Shown one piece after another: positions 5,424 to 7,291 of a stretch of 7,291 bases of DNA. The translations under genes and the position numbers were made by a program. Location of the stretch: positions 1 through 7,291 of the forward strand of contig CAYZXK010000174.1 in the NCBI GenBank assembly GCA_964482395.1, read 5' to 3'. Position 1 is the first letter of the stretch. Each line of letters begins with the position of its first letter. Below the pieces are notes generated by a model. The model saw only the letters and a program-made list of their open reading frames with translations, did not search any database and was not told where the DNA came from. This DNA is from CAYZXK01 sp964482395 (GTDB lineage: Bacteria > Planctomycetota > Phycisphaerae > UBA1845 > Fen-1342).

Positions 5424-7291
5424 GATCGCTGAATCGAAAACTGGAAACCGGATGTCGATTGACCCTCGGTTGGGCGGTCTGCGTCGGCGTGGCTGCGGTG
5501 CGGGCCGACGTTACGCCCGCCGCCCGGTACGCGGCCGCTCAGGTCGATCCGGCCAACTATCGGCACATCCACGCCGACCTGCTCTACACCCACGACGGCG
5601 ACGACCGTCGATGGGGGCTGGAACACGACTTGGCCCGCGACAACATCGAGGCCCTTTTTGTTGATTATGGCCTGGCCACCACCCTGCATCCCTTCCAGTA
5701 CCTGGGGAACACGTACTTCAACGTGGTGGCCGAGCTCCCCGGCACTACCCGACCCCAGGACGTGTACATAGTCGGGGCCCATTACGATTCGTACAGCTCC
5801 GCGGGACCGGCGCCCGGGGCCGACGACAACGCCAGCGGCGTGGCCGCCGTCCTGGAGATCGCCCGGCTGGTCTCGCGGTGGCCCTCCCAGGCCACCATCC
5901 GGCTCATCGCTTTCGACCGCGAGGAACAGGGCCTGATCGGCAGCCAGGCTTATGCCGGTCAGCACAGCGCCGACAATATCTTGGGCATGCTGGCTCTGGA
6001 TATGATCGCCTTCCGCCAGTCGGCACATCGGGAAGTGATTGTCTTCGGCCGCGACGCCTCCAACGACCTGAAATACGCGGTGGCCGAAGCCCTCAATGAG
6101 CACGGCCAGCTCGCGACCTACATCGGCGGCGAGCGCGACCGCAGCGATCACGCCCCCTTCGAGTGGCTCGGGTTCCAGGCTTGCCAGGTGCGGGAGTACA
6201 ACCCCGGACTGCTCAACCCCTACTACCATGATCCGCTCGATTCGGTCGATACCCACGGGTACATCGACTACGAGTACGCAACCGCCATCACCCGCGGCGT
6301 GATGGGCTGGCTGGTGGATGCCGCCGGCGTCCAGCCCGATCATCCCGTCGGCGACCTCAACTGCGACTACGCCGTCGATTCCCGCGACGTCAACCCCTTC
6401 GTCCTGGCTCTGGTCAACCCCGCCGGATATCTGGCCGCCTACCCCAGTTGCGACCGGCTGCTGGCGGACGGCAATCAGGACGGCCAGGTGGACCTGGCCG
6501 ATGTGAATCCTTTCCTGGTCCACCTGCTGGCCCCCTGCCAAGACCCGCAGGTCTCAGCCAGGCTCACGCTTTCCCAACCAATCCCGAACGTGGCGTATGG
6601 AGCTGCGGCGGCCATCGACGGCGACACCGTCCTGGTGGGGGCCTCGCTGGAGGATGCGCCGGAATGGATGTCCGGCTCGGTCTACGTCTTCGAGCGTGCC
6701 GATGGAGGCTGGACCGAGACTGGCAAGCTCACGCCGCTGGATGCCGCCGCCGGGGACTTCTTCGGCTCATCCATCGCGCTCCGCGGCCAGCTCGCCGCGA
6801 TCGGAGCACTCGGCAAGGACGAGGCCGGCGAGGACTCCGGAGCCGCTTATATTTTCGAACGCCTGGCAGGCGTCTGGACTCAGACCGCCAAGCTGGTGCC
6901 CCAGGATGGCGAGCCATTCCAGTACTTCGGGCAGGCGGTGGCGGTCAGCGGCGACCTGGTGGTGGTCGGAGCCCCGGGGGACTCCTCCGCCGCGGCCTAC
7001 GCCGGCGCGGCCTACGTCTTCCAGCGAATCAATGACACCTGGGTCCAGACCGCCAAGCTGACCGCTCCGGATGCATCCGACCTGGATTACCTTGGTGCCG
7101 CGGTGGCAGTTGACGGCGGCCTCATTCTCGCCGGTGCCAGAAATGACGACCAAAATGGCCCGGAAAGCGGGTCAGTGTACGCCTTCGCGCCAGCCGCGGA
7201 CACCTGGAACCTGACCGCCAAGCTGACCGCTCCGGATGCATCCGACCTGGATTACCTTGGTGCCGCGGTGGCAGTTGACGGCGGCCTCATT
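5420..7291 (+). CDS. Exported M28-type zinc peptidase paralogue (copy B), cut by window edge
   Basis: The frame is open for 624 codons from 5420 to the last base, with no stop. A signal peptide covers about residues 1-29 (hydrophobic L-T-L-G-W-A-V-C-V-G-V-A-A-V, cleavage near V-R-A). The M28 domain (about 98-301) is complete: H121 (G-A-H-Y-D-S), D136 (G-A-D-D-N-A-S-G), E168/E169 (D-R-E-E-Q-G), D194 (L-D-M), S-D-H-A-P-F (242-247) and H270 (N-P-Y-Y-H-D). Between residues 134 and 176 it shares 37 of 43 residues with copy A. A dockerin-like pair of calcium loops (310-373) and FG-GAP-like units from residue 380 follow in the same order. Four full units are present (380-437, 438-492, 493-547, 548-602) and a fifth has begun. 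About three more blades and perhaps an Ig-like domain would be expected outside the window. The start is set by ATGA overlap with copy A and a GGGAG site. It is a tandem duplicate, probably active on peptides outside the cytoplasm; substrate unknown. Confidence 0.92.
   Translation, partial: MRSLNRKLETGCRLTLGWAVCVGVAAVRADVTPAARYAAAQVDPANYRHIHADLLYTHDGDDRRWGLEHDLARDNIEALFVDYGLATTLHPFQYLGNTYFNVVAELPGTTRPQDVYIVGAHYDSYSSAGPAPGADDNASGVAAVLEIARLVSRWPSQATIRLIAFDREEQGLIGSQAYAGQHSADNILGMLALDMIAFRQSAHREVIVFGRDASNDLKYAVAEALNEHGQLATYIGGERDRSDHAPFEWLGFQACQVREYNPGLLNPYYHDPLDSVDTHGYIDYEYATAITRGVMGWLVDAAGVQPDHPVGDLNCDYAVDSRDVNPFVLALVNPAGYLAAYPSCDRLLADGNQDGQVDLADVNPFLVHLLAPCQDPQVSARLTLSQPIPNVAYGAAAAIDGDTVLVGASLEDAPEWMSGSVYVFERADGGWTETGKLTPLDAAAGDFFGSSIALRGQLAAIGALGKDEAGEDSGAAYIFERLAGVWTQTAKLVPQDGEPFQYFGQAVAVSGDLVVVGAPGDSSAAAYAGAAYVFQRINDTWVQTAKLTAPDASDLDYLGAAVAVDGGLILAGARNDDQNGPESGSVYAFAPAADTWNLTAKLTAPDASDLDYLGAAVAVDGGLI
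6347..6538 (+). other. Dockerin-like paired EF-hand segment of copy B
   Basis: Residues 310-373 contain D-L-N-C-D-Y-A-V-D-S-R-D and D-G-N-Q-D-G-Q-V-D-L-A-D, each followed by V-N-P-F. Calcium-type residues are D312, N314, D316, D323 and D350, N352, D354, D361. The second loop is closer to the dockerin consensus than in copy A, with Asp instead of Asn at its third ligand. Cysteines 315, 344 and 373 match those of copy A. Confidence 0.8.
7048..7126 (+). repeat. Exact 79-bp direct repeat, first copy
   Basis: This stretch is identical base for base to 7213-7291, 165 bases (55 codons, one propeller blade) downstream. The match begins after a mismatch at 7047/7212. It covers the end of unit 3 and the start of unit 4, through T-A-K-L-T-A-P-D-A-S and D-G-G-L-I. 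Confidence 0.95.
7213..7291 (+). repeat. Exact 79-bp direct repeat, second copy, ending at the window edge
   Basis: Second copy of the 7048-7126 repeat, in the same frame, running to the last base of the window, so its true right end is unknown. All other blade pairs in the two genes are clearly diverged, which makes this identity exceptional. Confidence 0.95.

Larger units (their letters stand above)
6557..7291 (+). repeat. FG-GAP-like repeat array of copy B (incomplete)
   Basis: Four complete units and the start of a fifth are visible. The FG position reads Y-G, F-G, F-G, L-G and L-G in order. Units 1-4 align one to one with units 1-4 of copy A, for example the shared E-W-M-S-G-S-V-Y-V-F-E in unit 1 and Y-A-G-A-A-Y-V-F in unit 3. 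The array was therefore present before the gene duplication. Confidence 0.85.

Noticed and set aside
5219..6541. A 440-codon open frame on the minus strand spanning the junction of the two peptidase genes
   Set aside because: It is antisense to two clearly recognised coding regions, has no signal or known motif, and long antisense frames are common opposite GC-rich genes.

Overview
The window is GC-rich and looks like chromosomal DNA of a planctomycete (Planctomycetota, probably Phycisphaerae-like). The main clue is the paired-EF-hand, dockerin-like module with the signature D-L-N-C-D...V-D-S-R-D-(I/V)-N-P-F-V-L-A-L. From general knowledge, this variant is frequent in large exported planctomycete proteins. 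Other clues are exported multi-domain proteins with DUF11-like, PKD-like, FG-GAP-like and Ig-like modules, and few but clear AAGGAG-type ribosome binding sites. The taxonomic call is an inference.

Layout from left to right. Positions 1-117 (minus) hold the first 39 codons of an IS5-family transposase, cut by the window edge. Positions 118-497 contain no supportable gene, only two small perfect hairpins. Positions 498-2411 (minus) encode a 637-residue exported protein with a DUF11-like domain, a PKD-like domain and a roughly 290-residue C-terminal domain of unknown function. Positions 2412-2870 are a divergent intergenic region with candidate promoters for both directions. Positions 2871-5423 (plus) encode an 850-residue exported M28-type zinc peptidase fused to a dockerin-like module, seven FG-GAP-like repeats (one seven-bladed beta-propeller) and a C-terminal Ig-like domain. 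Positions 5420-7291 (plus) hold a tandem paralogue with the same order of modules, overlapping the first gene by ATGA and running off the right edge after four complete propeller units.

The two peptidase genes almost certainly form one transcription unit made by tandem duplication. Both keep every metal-binding and catalytic residue of the M28 family, so both are probably active secreted or surface metallopeptidases. Their non-catalytic modules probably mediate calcium-dependent folding and attachment to partners or matrix. The divergent 637-residue protein is also exported and could share regulation, but nothing in the sequence ties it directly to the peptidases.

Both ends of the window fall in repetitive DNA: a transposase at the left and an exact 79-bp repeat, one propeller blade apart, at the right. 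This suggests that the edges may be assembly contig ends. No CRISPR array, tRNA, rRNA or riboswitch was recognised.
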